Notes under the pieces: model-generated
What the model was told of the DNA's origin: nothing
Databases searched by the model: none
The model's input: the letters and a program-made list of their open reading frames with translations, nothing else
Assembly: GCA_004794655.1 (NCBI GenBank)
Contig: SMMW01000645.1
Span: forward strand, 407,001-471,000
Source of the DNA: Marisa cornuarietis
Taxonomy: Eukaryota > Mollusca > Gastropoda > Architaenioglossa > Ampullariidae
DNA length: 64,000 bases
Direction: 5' to 3'
Made by a program: the position numbers and the translations under genes
Part shown: piece after piece, positions 25,100 to 37,862 of the stretch
Layout of the letters: each line of letters begins with the position of its first letter
How positions within the stretch are numbered: position 1 is the first letter of the stretch

Positions 25100-27205
25100 G
25101 GTATCAGGTAAAGGTAAGACAAAATGTCATCGCCTCATTTTTCATCTCCACGCATCCTCCTCCACCTACATTCACCCATTGAACCCCCGCAGATAAACTT
25201 TTTTGTGGAACTCTATTAGTTGCGCCCCGAGCATGTTTCACACAGATTATTTCGCTCTCTCAATGAACATTGCTTTACGCCGCCGAGAACCATGGGCCAT
25301 GGAGTGGCACACTAGTTCCACAGAAGACATAAAATGGCGCCTGGGAATTAAAAAAATAGACTGTATGTCGGACTTGCACAGCCCTCGTCTACTTTCGTTC
25401 TTGCTGCGGTCTCTCTAGAGCATGCGGTGAATAAAAAGACAGGTGTGAAAGGACGTGTGTGACGAGTGCTCTTGACTCTCTCCCCTTACCACTTGCGACG
25501 TGGATTTTAAGAGGATTTACTTTCATCTTGATTCACTCTTCCATCCTGATTTACTCTTTCAGTTTGATTTTTTATATTTTTATATTTTTTTTATTTTGCC
25601 AGCGAAGTTCAACGACCCGAGTCTGGGAAGACGTGCTTAGAGAGTTTAAATGTTGACCCATGGTCCGGGGCATTTGCTGCTTTCTAAAATAATGAAAAAT
25701 ATTGATGTGTGCATCACGAGAATCTACTAAAGGACTGCTCTGAACAAATTTATTTGTGAACCCAGCGAAATGAAGATGGGTTTATTGACTATGCGTGTTT
25801 TAGCTTAGGAAGGAAAAAAAATTGATATGTATACTTGCTCTAACTCGAAGTAACGACGGTACCTTTTAGATAAGATTAAAAAAGAAAAATATATTATGAG
25901 ATATTAAGGAGATGCTGGAAAGGAAGGAAAAAATCAAATAAACTGATAATCTACAGATTGATGGAAAAAGTAAGAACTGTAAAGATGAAAACTCTGACAG
26001 ATCACTAGCTTGTTTGTTTGGTGGTTTATTTTTGTTTTAATGTCCCGACTTTATTTGAGTCTTCTCAATGCAATTTTCTTGCTGTAAAATATCTAGATCG
26101 TTATGAATTTACAGTTTAAAAAAAAATTATCTTCAGAATCAAAACGTGTAGACCCCGTAAGACACACATAAGAAATAAAGACCCCGTAAGAAATAAAACA
26201 CACATCCCCTTCAGCCTGTTATTGCCTTTTCTGAGGTCCCTACTTGCTACGATCCCGTGGTAAGCTTAATGCCTTTGTATCAAAATCGAAAAGAAGCGGC
26301 GATGTCAGTGTGACGGGTAGGCAGGGAAGGGAAGGCCAGCAACTGGCCCACTTCCGGAGAGAATCAAATGTCGTCCCTTTGCAACAACATCCAGTGTAGA
26401 TGGCGCTCAAACCTTCTACTGGAACAATCCCGGCAATACACTGACATCCTCATTTGCTCACTCCTGTGCATGATTGTCAAGCCTTGCTCAACTCTACCTG
26501 ACCGACCAAGTCTGGTCCTGACGATCATGTCATGGAAATGATGCCCCTTATGACGTCTCTTCCGGTTGTGTAGTTTCTGTGAAGACATCCATAAAACTTG
26601 TCTTTTATCAAAAGAGCAATTAGGTGCCAGTCAGATGTGACTTTACAGGAAACTGTCAGGCTGCAGTTTGCTTTGCTTTCAGGACTAGGAGCAAGATTTG
26701 TTAAGAAAACAAATTCGTCTACAAAACAATCAGCATTACTGCAAGAGAGAATACATCAAGTCTAAGGTAAAAAGATTACTCGGTTGAGTTCGCCGAAGAA
26801 TGTTATCAAATTTGAGTGAATAATACTTTTCATTCTCTGTGATGTCAGACTTTGAATATAGCAACTGTAGACTGGAATTTAAAAATATATTTTCCTGAAG
26901 TCACAAAGTTGCTGTTATGGAAACGCTGCACTAACTTTTCAAATTGACTATGCCCTTCTGTGCCTTTAGTTAAATGTAGGTGAATCAAATTATTGTTTCC
27001 TGTTCAAGATATTAAGTAATACAACCATAATGCCAGTTGGTAACCAAGATACTAGCCTCAAACGCCCCTGTATTCCACCTTCCTGCATCTGAGAACCTGA
27101 TTGAGTTGCAGAAATATTCCCCAGGTGTAAAAATGAGCAGTTTATGGGTGAGTCTGAGCTCACAAAACATCCGCACGCAGCAGCTGGTGGCTGTAGCGGT
27201 CAGTT
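25100..27205. other. unassigned non-coding stretch
   Basis: No gene was recognised. A short direct repeat (AGACCCCGTAAG, twice within 26150-26200) is present. A 74-codon open frame from ATG on the - strand (26364-26588, Arg/His-rich) has no family match that I know. Confidence 0.35.
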
Positions 27206-27209
27206 CATG

Positions 27210-29104
27210 AATTGTAGTATAATGGGGTAGCCTAGTGTCACGTAATTGTAGTGTGAAGGGTTAGCCTAGTGTCACGTAATTGTGGTGTGAAGGGTTAGCC
27301 TAGTGTCACGTAATTGTGGTGTGAAGGGTTAGCCTAGTGTCACGTAATTGTGGTGTGATGAGTTAGCCTAGTGTCACGTAATTGTGGTGTGATGAGTTAG
27401 CCTACTGTCACGTAATTGTGGTGTGAAGGGTTAGCCTAGTGTCACGTAATTGTGGTGTGAAGGGTTAGCCTAGTGTCACGTAATTGTGGTGTGAAGGGTT
27501 AGCCTAGTGTCACGTAATTGTAGTGTGAAGGGTTAGCCTAGTGTCGCGTAATTGTGGTGTGACGGGTTACTCTAGTGTCACGTAGTTGTGATGTGACGGG
27601 TTACTCTAGTGTCACGTAATTGTGGTGTGAAGGGTTAGCCTAGTGTCACGTAATTGTGGTGTGAAGGGTTAGCCTAGTGTCACGTAATTGTGGTGTGAAG
27701 GGTTAGCCTAGTGTCACGTAATTGTAGTGTGAAGGGTTAGCCTAGTGTCACGTAACTGTGGTGTGAAGTGTTAGCCAGTGTCACGTAATTGTGGTGTGAA
27801 GGGTTAGCCTAGTGTCACGTAATTGTGGTGTGATGAGTTAGCCTAGTGTCACGTAATTGTGGTGTGATGAGTTAGCCTAGTGTCACGTAATTGTGGTGTG
27901 AAGGGTTAGCCTAGTGTCATGTAATTGTGGTGTGATGAGTTAGCCTAGTGTCACGTAATTGTGGTGTGAAGGGTTAGCCTAGTGTCACGTAATTGTGGTG
28001 TGATGAGTTAGCCTAGTGTCACGTAATTGTGAAGGGTTACTCTAGTGTCCTGTAACTGTGGTGTGAAGGGTTAGCCTGGTGTCGAGTAATTGTGGTGTGT
28101 TGGGTTAGCATAGTGTCACGTATTTGTGGTGTGACGGGTTAGCCTAGTGTCACGTAGTTGTGGTGTGACAGGTTAGCCTAGTGTCACGTAATTGTGGTGT
28201 GACGGGTTACTCTAGTGTCACGTAGTTGTGATGTGACGGGTTACTCTAGTGTCACGTAATTGTGGTGTGAAGGGTTAGCCTAGTGTCACGTAATTGTGGT
28301 GTGAAGGGTTAGCCTAGTGTCACGTAATTGTGGTGTGATGAGTTAGCCTAGTGTCACGTAATTGTGGTGTGATGAGTTAGCCTAGTGTCACGTAATTGTG
28401 AAGGGTTACTCTAGTGTCATGTAACTGTGGTGGGAAGGGTTAGCCTGGTGTCGCGTAATTGTGGTGTGTTGGGTTAGCATAGTGTCACGTAATTGTGGTG
28501 TGAACGGCTAGCCTAGTGTCACGTAGTTGTGGTGTGACAGGTTAGCCTAGTGTCACGTAATTGTGGTGTGACGGGTTACTCTAGTGTCACGTAGTTGTGA
28601 TGTGACGGGTTACTCTAGTGTCACGTAATTGTGGTGTGACGGGTTACTCTAGTGTCACGTAATTGTGGTGTGACGGGTTACTCTTGTGTCACGTAGTTGT
28701 GGTGTGAAGGGTTAGCCTAGTGTCACGTAATTGTGGTGTGACGGGTTAGCCTAGTATCACGTAATTGAGGTGTGGCGGGTTACTCTAGTGTCACGTAATT
28801 GTGGTGTGAAGGGTTACTCTAGTGTCACGTAATTGTGATGTGAAGGGTTACTCTAGTGTCACGTAATTGTGGTGTGAAGGGTTACTCTAGTGTCACGTAA
28901 TTGTGGTGTGAAGGGTTACTCTAGTGTCACGTAATTGTGGTGTGACGGGTTACTCTAGTGTCACGTAATTGTGGTAAGAAGGGTTACTCTAGTGTCACGT
29001 AATTGTGGTGTGACGGGTTACTCTAGTGTCACGTAGTTGTGGTGTGAAGGGTTAGCCTTGTGTCACGTAATTGTGGTGTGTTGGGTTAGCATAGTGTCAC
29101 GTAA
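27210..29104 (+). repeat. 34-bp minisatellite, ~55 units, with higher-order duplication
   Basis: A nearly perfect 34-base unit (core TAGCCTAGTGTCACGTAATT followed by GTGGTGTGAAGGGT) repeats without interruption over about 1.9 kb. Two main variants differ in the junction: GGGTTAGCCTAG dominates the left two-thirds and GGGTTACTCTAG the right third. A unit shortened by five bases occurs at 28021 and again at 28390. About 240 bases of shared variants follow each, so an 11-unit block (11 x 34 - 5 = 369 bases) was duplicated. The unit length is not a multiple of three and no long frame crosses the array, so it is not coding. The array ends abruptly in unique sequence at both sides. Confidence 0.97.
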
Positions 29105-30640
29105 GATTCTTTGATTGAGATTCTCTCGTCGATTATTGTTTTTCGCTGTCTGATGAATAGAGTTAGTAGATGTTTTTGTGATGATATGTGATTGTTAAGA
29201 TGGTACTGACGAACTCTGGCGGTAAATGTCCAAAGATAAAAAAGTATTGTATATACATATGTATACATACATGTACACACATTCACTCTCTTTCTGTAGC
29301 TAAGTCGTGTGTTCTAATGAAGATTGATTCAAACAGTTTATTAAAGAGACAATATCAGTTTAGTTAAATATTTACAGCAAAATAATTTGATTACAAGATT
29401 TCAAAATAATATCAGTCTCCTTAACACTCTTCTAAATGGCAATGTTTTTCCTCGTATTCTAGCAAAATACAAAAATTACCGACGTTGTTTGTATTTTTAA
29501 CGGATATGCCTTAACATCTTAAAACGAATTCGACCCAATATAGTTTCCTTTTTGTAGTTGATTGACCACATTTATTACCCACAATCTTTGTAACTAATAT
29601 TCATGTTTTGTGCCACTGTGAATATATCCTGCAATATACACAGGTGCACATAAAATTAAAATCAATTTAACTTCTTTTTCCAAAGGTAGAAAAACTAACC
29701 ACAAAAATTTCTAATGCTAACATAGCAATATAAGAACCCGAACTGTTATCAAACGGGTTAAAATATCATCAATATCATTATCACATTAATTAACTTGCCC
29801 TATTCGTTCTTTAGAATGACAGCAGCTACCAACTGCTAGCAAACAAGCCTGAGTGTTAGACAGCTGGGAACTTGAGAATAAAGGCTATGGACAGAAGAAA
29901 TTCTTTGTAAATTTACAATAAAAATAATTCTTTTGTCCATTTCTTACTCAGAATTCTATATCACATGGGATGCTGCTGTAGTCCTTTTCTGTGCAAAAGA
30001 TCATTTTATTTTAGGATCCGTCCTCTTTCTTAAAATATATGATCGAAACATTATTCAAAACTTTCTGTTGTCAGAACATTCAGAAGGCTGCATACACAAC
30101 AGGTCAGTTCGTATTTCAACGACCCTGTGGATAGTTTTTAAACAAAAAGATTTGCACCTGTATGTGGACTTAGAATGTCATTAGAATCACTTCAGGGAGT
30201 GTGTGTTTTTTCCAAGCAATGTGTTATTTGAACCTCATGATGGCAGGTTGTGTATTATTTTTATCCTCAGATGTTTTAGATATAGTCTCTCGTCAATTTT
30301 CTTATTTTGGTACTTTAGCTGGAATGATGCAGGTTTTCTAGTCCCGCCTACACCTTGGCTGCTTGGTAGTGCAGGATTTCAAGGATTTCTGTTTTTCAAA
30401 CTTGTTCTTTTCTAAAGCATACAAAGCGCCATTAAATTGTGATCTGTACACAATATTGGTGCATTTGTAAGTAAAACATCAATATCTGACCATATGATTC
30501 TGGATCTTGCTTGATGTTTCTTCCTCCAGTCAACAAAAGAGATGCAGCCTCCTGAAATACATGCAACATTTCATGTCTCCTTTTCTCAAAGTCTGGTTTG
30601 GTTCAGGAACTTCAGAGCTTTGATTATAAACTATGTCCTT
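29105..30640. other. AT-rich unassigned stretch
   Basis: No exon, RNA gene or repeat family was recognised between the minisatellite and the LINE 3'-end copy. Confidence 0.35.
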
Positions 30641-30642
30641 CT

Positions 30643-30874
30643 TAGTCCTTCTTAACCCCCCCCTTCCCTCTTGCTACTTTACCCATCTTTCTCGGCAGAA
30701 TCACTATATTTCTCTGTTCCTGTTACTTGATGCCTTTTGTTTTCTGTTTCGTCAGTACTGTCGTTTTCTTTCGTCCCCTGTGTTCTGTATCTACTTAGTC
30801 CACGTCTCTTCCTCGTTTTAAGCGCTAAGAGCATGCTCTCTATGAGTGTGAATATGTGCTATAAAAATCTTCAC

Positions 30875-30906
<32 letters not shown>
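30643..30906 (+). mobile_element. 3'-end-only copy of the CR1/L2-like LINE
   Basis: This segment is the reverse complement of 14891-15145, the 3' UTR of the LINE at 14.9-17.5 kb. The match runs from the GTCCTT/polyC stretch through TTGCTACTTTACCCATCTTT, CTAAGAGCATGCTCTCTATG and TGTGCTATAAAAAT into a (TTA)n tail of about 34 bases. It shares about 250 bases with few differences and carries no coding part. It is either a severely 5'-truncated LINE insertion or a SINE that borrowed the LINE tail; the left 20 bases are too short to decide. Confidence 0.85.
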
Positions 30907-30909
<3 letters not shown>

Positions 30910-31555
30910 GAATTTTCAAGATCCCAGTTTAATTCAAGTCTGCTGATCCATCGTCAAATTTTACATTTTGGACCATGGTGGTGGTTGTTGTTGGCAGCGC
31001 CTATAAAACACCTCACTGTATTTAAGGATAAAATTCCATGATAGCAAATGAAACTGTCTCACAACAAAAGCTTGATCCTGGCAAGGGTCACGTGTATTCC
31101 TTTTGTCACACGCACATAAGCCGACAGTCATGTCTACGCTGGACACTAGACTTGGGGTTGATGAGTTTTATGTCAAACTGTAATTCATTGGGATTTCCCA
31201 CTGGGGTGAGGCTCTTCTCCCTGATGGATTTAGAGTTTCAACATTGAAGTCCGTATATTGGACAGTTGACCACTATCTATGTCCATGCATCTGTCACCAA
31301 AATGTTTCCAAATCTTGGCACACAAAGATATGCTCACAAATAAATGCTTTCATCCGCCTGAGAACGCGGTCTTTCAAAATACACATCACTACCCTGTTGA
31401 TGTGTTTGCCTCTGATAGGGACTCTTCCTCTGTCACAGATGGCCCGAAGACTTCGTCTGTCTGTTCATCAGCTGATTTTTTAATGTAGGGCAAGACATTC
31501 AAATACAGTTGTATCCTATCTAGGATACTATATCTGTATAAACAAAATAATCATC
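30910..31555. other. unassigned non-coding stretch
   Basis: Nothing is assignable except a perfect short palindrome at 31511-31528 (8-base arms, 2-base spacer), which may be chance. Confidence 0.35.
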
Positions 31556-31557
31556 TC

Positions 31558-31688
31558 CAAATGTCATAACTGCAAATAACTCTAGTAAATATATCACTAA
31601 AATAATAATTTTTTATGAATCAAATGTCATAACTGCAAATAACTGTAGTCAATATATCACTAAAATAATAATTTTTTATGAATCAAAT
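31558..31688 (+). repeat. 63-bp tandem duplication
   Basis: A segment beginning CAAATGTCATAACTGCAAAT at 31558 recurs at 31621, and the second copy extends through AATCAAAT at about 31688. The copies differ at only a couple of positions, so the event is fairly recent. The sequence is AT-rich and non-coding. Confidence 0.9.
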
Positions 31689-31879
31689 AATGTGATAAGC
31701 GACAGTACAACGAGAAATAGAACTTAACGGAAAGTTCTGACCGACTTTTCTCCATCCTGATAAGATTTTCTCGTTAGCAACGAGTTGCAAATTATATTGC
31801 AAATGCAATGCTCGTTCGCTGACGACCCTAGCTCCTGAGGCGACACATACTATTTTTAGAACCACATCACCTTCCTTCC

Positions 31880-32179
31880 ATGTTAGATCGTCAGAGCTTA
31901 GACGAAGCCATCAGAAGCTGCAGCAACAGCCGCACCTACGTCTCCCCTTATGAGCGCCGTTGTCTCCTTAATTCGGACGCCGTGGTGGTTCCTCATCCCT
32001 CCCTTACCACTACCACACCACCACCAGAAGCACAACCATCACAACACCACACCACCATCCCATCACTACACCACCACCACCACCACCACCACCACCCAGA
32101 AATAAACTTTTTGCACCCATCTGGCCTGGCTAGGTTTTGCTTTAAACTGTTTACAGTTCAGCGATTGTTTATAGTCTAA
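31880..32179 (+). CDS. possible small coding exon or chance ORF with His run
   Basis: An ATG at 31880 opens 99 codons. The first ~45 residues (MLDRQSLDEAIRSCSNSRTY onward) have a balanced, protein-like composition with several Arg, Glu and Cys codons. The middle is Thr/Pro/Gln-rich and then becomes nine consecutive His from a CAC microsatellite at 32070-32096. The last part looks like ordinary non-coding sequence read through. I recognise no domain. A G|GTTTTG donor-like site lies near 32132. It could be a 5' coding exon of an unknown gene, but no neighbouring exon was found, so chance is at least as likely. Confidence 0.2.
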   Translation: MLDRQSLDEAIRSCSNSRTYVSPYERRCLLNSDAVVVPHPSLTTTTPPPEAQPSQHHTTIPSLHHHHHHHHHPEINFLHPSGLARFCFKLFTVQRLFIV

Positions 32180-33056
32180 CTTGAACATCTATTCAGTGTT
32201 AGAGCAAGCAATGTAATAAAATGTAATCAAATGTAATAGAGATATTTCCTGTTTATTGCTGTTTCTCCATTCTTCTAGCTGACAAAATGAAGCTTACTAG
32301 CTGGTGCAAAAGGGTCAACCTTACACAAGTCTTGCACAAACTGGACTGAATGAGTGGACAGAAATAAAAGAAGGTGACCAAAAAAAAAAAATCAAGTTCG
32401 CTTAACAGTCGTGGACAACAAGGAAATGTTTGACACGATTTCAATGTAAAATGGCCCACACCAACCATTACGTAGAAAATGGCCTTCAAGACATCAAAAT
32501 TCATTTCAGTGGCTGCAGGGAAAAGCTCTGCTACTGCCATGTCTCCTCCTCCCTTCTCGATCGATGCTTTTTAATGCAACATCTTTGTGAAGGGTCTTAA
32601 GTCTGCACAAGACCCAGGGTGGTACATCATTTCGCGGAAGCCGCAGCTCCGATGATGCTCATTGGAAGCAACATATTCTTCCGCCCCCTCCTCAAACCGC
32701 TTCATTTTAATTTCATTTCCATAGGTCATGAAAATTAGCATTCTAAAAGGTCTGGTCTACGTTTAAAGCAAATGGCTGACTCTTCCCTAAGGATGAAGTC
32801 TCCGGTGCTACACTTGTGCAGGCCTGTCACGTGATACAGGCTAATGAAAAGCTAGTTTTCCCCTAGCGGTGTTACTCTTATGTGCTGGAGAGATAAAAGG
32901 CCTTCCTCAGGAACAGTCACCTTTAGTCCAAAGTTCTGCAACCCTGGCGGTCTCACTTTATGTTTTCGGATACATTATGGGATATCAGTATGAAACTCGA
33001 CTGTCACGATGACATTCTACGCGTGCGCGCGTGCCCGCGTTTGCATAGCTGCTCTA

Positions 33057-33072
33057 ATGTCTATGTGTTGGA

Positions 33073-33116
<44 letters not shown>

Positions 33117-33245
33117 GGATAATATAAAAAATATTCTTTTAGGTCTGTTATTGGGGTAGTTTATGTAAATTTAATGTCTATGTGTTGAAGATAATATACA
33201 AAAAACAAAGATATTCTGTTAGGTCTGGTATTGGGGTAGTTTATA
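33057..33245 (+). repeat. ~115-bp tandem duplication with (GAAA)n expanded in one copy
   Basis: TGTCTATGTGTTG followed by ATAATATA, TAGGTCTG(T/G)TATTGGGGTAG and TTTAT(G/A)TAAAT occurs at 33057-33171 and again at 33174-33245. The first copy carries a 45-base GAAA run at 33071-33115 that the second lacks. The microsatellite therefore expanded in, or was inserted into, one copy after the duplication. Confidence 0.85.
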
Positions 33246-33249
33246 TAAA

Positions 33250-36200
33250 TATAATATAATACCCACGCCTTCACCCTTAGCCATTTCAGAACTACAATTA
33301 TCGACGCTTCTTCCTCTGGTCTCTCACACTTGGGCTTTAATTTACCGGTTCGTCTCTGAACGTGATAATAGAATATTTCAGTTTTCAATGATGGTTACTT
33401 CACATATGAAATTATCACCCTCGTTCTGTCAAAATAGCCACTGGCGGTGGTAATTGCACAGTTGGGCATGGCATGAAAATACGGAGCAAGCAGCAGACAT
33501 TTTAGACCTAGCATTCATTTCATTGCTCCTTGAGAACAATTCCTCATTGGAAAATTGACAATAATTTGTTCCAAATAACCAGTAGCAAGCATGAGGTATT
33601 GACCTTTCTGTGTCTACTTTAACTCAACAAGGAGCTCACATAAGAACTGCCATAAAGTTTGAAATTCTCAACTATCATCCTTTTATATCTTCATGTCCAG
33701 AGAGCGTTCTCTTCTAGCTCTGGTAATTCATTTTACTGAATTGCTTCACAAACAATCGACAAATAAAACAATTTATGGAAGGAAAAGAGGGGAAAGTGAG
33801 TGCATTTTTACACAAAGATGCAAATTATGCACGTGAGAGAGAATCGCTAATTTTATGCTCAGATGAACTAGTAAACTGGAAACGGGTCCCTGGTTCTTGA
33901 GATTTCGCCGTGTGGCCGGCATTAGAAACCTTCCAAAAAGATAATAATTATTATTTTCCAAGTTTCAAGAGCGGTTGCTGTTTGTTGTCTTCCTTTATGT
34001 AAACATCGATTCCACTTTTGAGAACCACTCTATTGTTGTTTTGAACTCTGCCATCATCCATCATTCATGGAGGGCGATGAAGATTATGGCGGGGCCCGAA
34101 GAACAGAGGGGACAATGGCCTCAAAAGCTTGAGCTGATTGATATGGGCGATACGACTGACTCATCACTTTTCTTTTTAAACTAAAGAAAGCTTTAAGCTA
34201 AACATTTTCTTTAAGAAAAGTAGATTGCAAATGTGGTGCTTAGCTAAAGCAGGCTTTTATATGCCCCTGGACATCAAAACACGGACGCTATTGAGATTGT
34301 TCTGACAAAGCCAACAAAGCCAACAAAGCCAGCAGACTACAAAAGACGAAGGACAAAAAGCACGGTCTGTGATCTTGACTCATGGCCTGCTCTTATCTGT
34401 GTGGTCTCTATAGCCTTTGTTTTAATGACAATCCCCTACAACCCATTTTTGCTTAATTCTCTCTTGCCCTTTCATTAGGACCTGGCTCGTATTGCCAACG
34501 ATACCATTCCGCCATCAAAGTACCCCCCAGGACCTGGCTCAACCGTCTGTGTCTTTTGATGCATTTTCTTTTACTCACAGCCAACGCCAGGTCCCAGAGT
34601 CTTTAATCACTGATTTCATGATGTCCCAGATCGAGTTTCGATTGTGGTCCAAGGTCTCAAGAAGCTATGGAGTTGAGAGGCTGCCTCGTCTTACATCAGA
34701 TAAAGTCCGACTTGTGTCACTTTTTCACATGTTTCTCTCTCAATCTTTTTCTCTTCTTCTCTCTGTCTTCCTATGGGGCCTATAGGCATTCCATATAATT
34801 AAGAGCGCTGCCATCAGATGCGTCTAAAAATCTATTCAGGTGCAAAAGTTTTCTGATGACTTGGTAAAGCTCGGTGCAAAACACTTTCCCCCAAAATTTG
34901 AGTAAAAACCCCGCTTTCATTTTCGAATAAAGGCTGCAGAAAATCTTTCGGACACAAGACTGACTTTTCTTTACCATGTATTGATAGTATATGGTGACAG
35001 AAATAGAATCTTCACTATTTGTGTGGTATAATGATACTTATTATTATTTAACATTTACTTAGCGCTTTTAATAATAATAATAATAATCTTTTCTAAAATG
35101 CATGCTTAGAACGCTTCACAAATGAAAAAAACAACAAACAGATCTGATCGTATATAAACTTACGCGCACACACACTCACACACACACACACACAAGCACA
35201 CAGGACATGATAGGGTAAAATCACTGACTAGGAAAAGGTAAGTCGTGTTTGTATTTAAACAACTTTTAGAAGCCTGAATGAAACAGACTGGGGTAATTTG
35301 TTCAAGGTAATGTGGTGGTAGGAAAAAAGATCTCTGTCTACACCCTTCAGGGGTATCCAAGAATCCAGGTATCAGACGATCGGTGGAACACTTGTGCGGG
35401 CGTATAGATGCCATGTTGTTTTGTGTTCAGTAAACATCTCTGACAAGGCCACTAAACCAGTTCAGGAATTGTGTTAAATATCATCTTTTCACACGACTGT
35501 AGAGGGTTAAGTGCTCCGAAGTGAACAGTAATAAACTAATCTCGGCTGTGAAACATCCTCCAATTAACCTGTTTACTGACAAAACAGTCAGAACCCTTCT
35601 GGTTGCCTGGAGACAAATGCCAACTAAGGTCATCAATGACTGTAACATGTTCCCTTGAGACCTGCAGACATCTTAGAAATTCGGACTCTACCTTGAACCT
35701 AGAGGCATCAGCACACAGAACTTTGTTTAAACTAGTTGCGCCTCGTGCTTCAAAAATTGCAATCTAGCAACTGTCTTTCATCGATGCAGACGAACGAGCA
35801 GGGAGATAGAATAAACAGAATAATAAGAATACCCATCGATTTATTCAGTAAAGGAACATAAGGCGGTTGAATGTAAGAAAAAATGTTCTCCTGTAAATGG
35901 CCTCCAGACGAAATTGTTTGATATAGAATGTGGGAACCCTGCAAGATCAGTGCTTAAGCCACACTGGGCATCTCGTTGTACACATGACAACTTCGACTGG
36001 CCAGTCTCATGTAAGGCTAGATGAGAAGAACAGAGCCTGAAACAGTAGAATGTTGATGATTGATAAGGTATCTTAGCCCATCCATATTCAACAAGTCTGC
36101 TGGGAGATTGGCTCATGCTCAGGAGGATACACATAGAAATAGCCAATCACCCAGGTAGAGAGTAGGACACATTAAAAACAAAATAGCAAAAATACTCAAA

Positions 36201-37615
36201 CAAAAAACTACTCGCTTTTGAAAAGAAGTATGATAAAGAAAATAATCTCAGGATAAGAAAGAAACTCATATAATCACGAAAAGAAAACCCCATTCGAAAA
36301 TTTCAGGTTTTATAATCAGTTGTAGGCTTTCATCGGAGTTCAGATGATATAAAGTCTTTATGAAGTCTTTGGCTTTTATGTGACTAGTCATGGTGTGGAG
36401 TAGGTAGTCACAGAGTTGTCAGAGGTCTGAGACATTTGCATCAGTGGCTTGGATGTCCGGTGAAGCATTTTCCTTCTTTTAGTCGCCCTCACTGTCAAAC
36501 GAGGGCCTTAATTCTTAGAGGGCTGGGTGAGAGGTGCTGCAGTGAAGCAGAGAAGATGAACATCACCCTCACAAAAAAAACTAACCCCGAGATAAATGTT
36601 TTAATGAGAATCCCTGCTACTACTTACTGCAACGACAAATCATTAATTATCGGTACCAGGACATCTGAAGACAGTTTAACCAAGTCCTTAATATATGATT
36701 AGTCATCAATGTCCAAGTTGCTGTGTTAGCAAAGTCGACCAGCTGCTCGTCTTATAAACATGACAATGGGCGGAGACTTCAGAGTCCGAGGGCCAGGCGC
36801 CGGGCAGGGGACCCTGTTTACCTTCAAACGATTTTGTCGAGGAATTTGAGCTACTGCAGACAAACAAAACAATCAGAGGAATCGGGACCTGGAACACAGT
36901 TTTTGTCACGAGTAATGTGTCTGTTGGAGAGCAAGTCTGACTGTAATAGGCAACTGGTTTATAGATTCTATTACACGTGTTGGCAATATGTCTGTTCCGT
37001 GTCATATTGCCAAAGGAGGGAGGGATGTCTGTAACTCGATGCCAGCAACGAACCATATACCATGCAAAACAACTGGCTTTTCTGCCAGCAGATGTCAATG
37101 AAATGATTGCAAGTACTCAAACGCATGTTACAAAGAAATGTATAGCATTTACTTTTTTCCTTTCAATAATACTCAGCCCTAAATAGCTTAAAAACATTTC
37201 CGAAATATGTGTTTACAATGCTGAAGTTTGTATTTTTACAGTGGGCAATAACTTTGATCATTATGTGGGAGTGACAGATTTCATGTTGAGTCCAATCTCT
37301 TCATTCTAAGAAGATTAATTGGATTTCTAGTATCAGGTGTGTTCCTTTTCTACACAAGAAGAAGAAACAGAAAAAGAAATATGAAAAGCTAAACTAAAAA
37401 GAAAAAGAAAAAATATCAACATAAAACCAACTATTAACAAGACACCGGATTCCATAGACAAAATGACAGGCGAACTTTCATGCAAGAAGATCGCATCTTA
37501 TACTAGTTCGAACTGTCGCACACATTAAACACAAACATAAGAAAGACTGCCGCCAGATACACAGTAAACTAGAATGTTTCGTGCATTGTCTGTCATAAAA
37601 AAATTATCAAGGGGA
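33250..37615. other. 4.4-kb unassigned non-coding region
   Basis: No supported exon was found. It contains CA repeats at 35166-35194, a CAAAGCCAA triplication at 34311-34332, and a direct repeat of AGGACCTGGCTC at about 34478 and 34529. Several frames of 60-130 codons overlap on opposite strands with no recognisable domain. Confidence 0.35.
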
Positions 37616-37616
37616 A

Positions 37617-37652
<36 letters not shown>
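37617..37652 (+). repeat. (TTA)n microsatellite
   Basis: About 12 TTA triplets. This resembles the tail of the local LINE family, but the flanking sequence does not match that family's 3' UTR, so it is listed as a simple repeat. Confidence 0.9.
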
Positions 37653-37862
37653 GCTCAATAATTATGAGGTGTAACATTTCATAGTGTCTAAAACATGAAA
37701 TTCTATGAGGTTTGTGACTGTGAGCTGCAGAGCTGTTGCCTGACCAACGTTCTTCACATAGGGAGGTAAATTCTACCAGCCGACAGAAGGAGCATCCAAG
37801 GGATCACCCAATCTTTTCACTGAGGACTTTGGACTGGAGGAGCCAAAATATTAGGTAAATTA

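Noticed and set aside
27210..29104. Interstitial telomeric repeat because units contain GGGTTAG
   Set aside because: GGGTTAG occurs once per 34-base unit and is not consecutive; many units have GGGTTAC or GAGTTAG instead.
27210..29104. CRISPR-like array
   Set aside because: There are no unique spacers: the units abut directly, and the genome is animal nuclear DNA.
31511..31528. Perfect 8-base palindrome as an operator or transposon end
   Set aside because: Arms this short occur by chance in AT-rich DNA and no partner site or associated gene is visible.
36706..37098. 130-codon - strand frame
   Set aside because: It overlaps + frames of similar length with no codon bias or recognisable family; probably chance.
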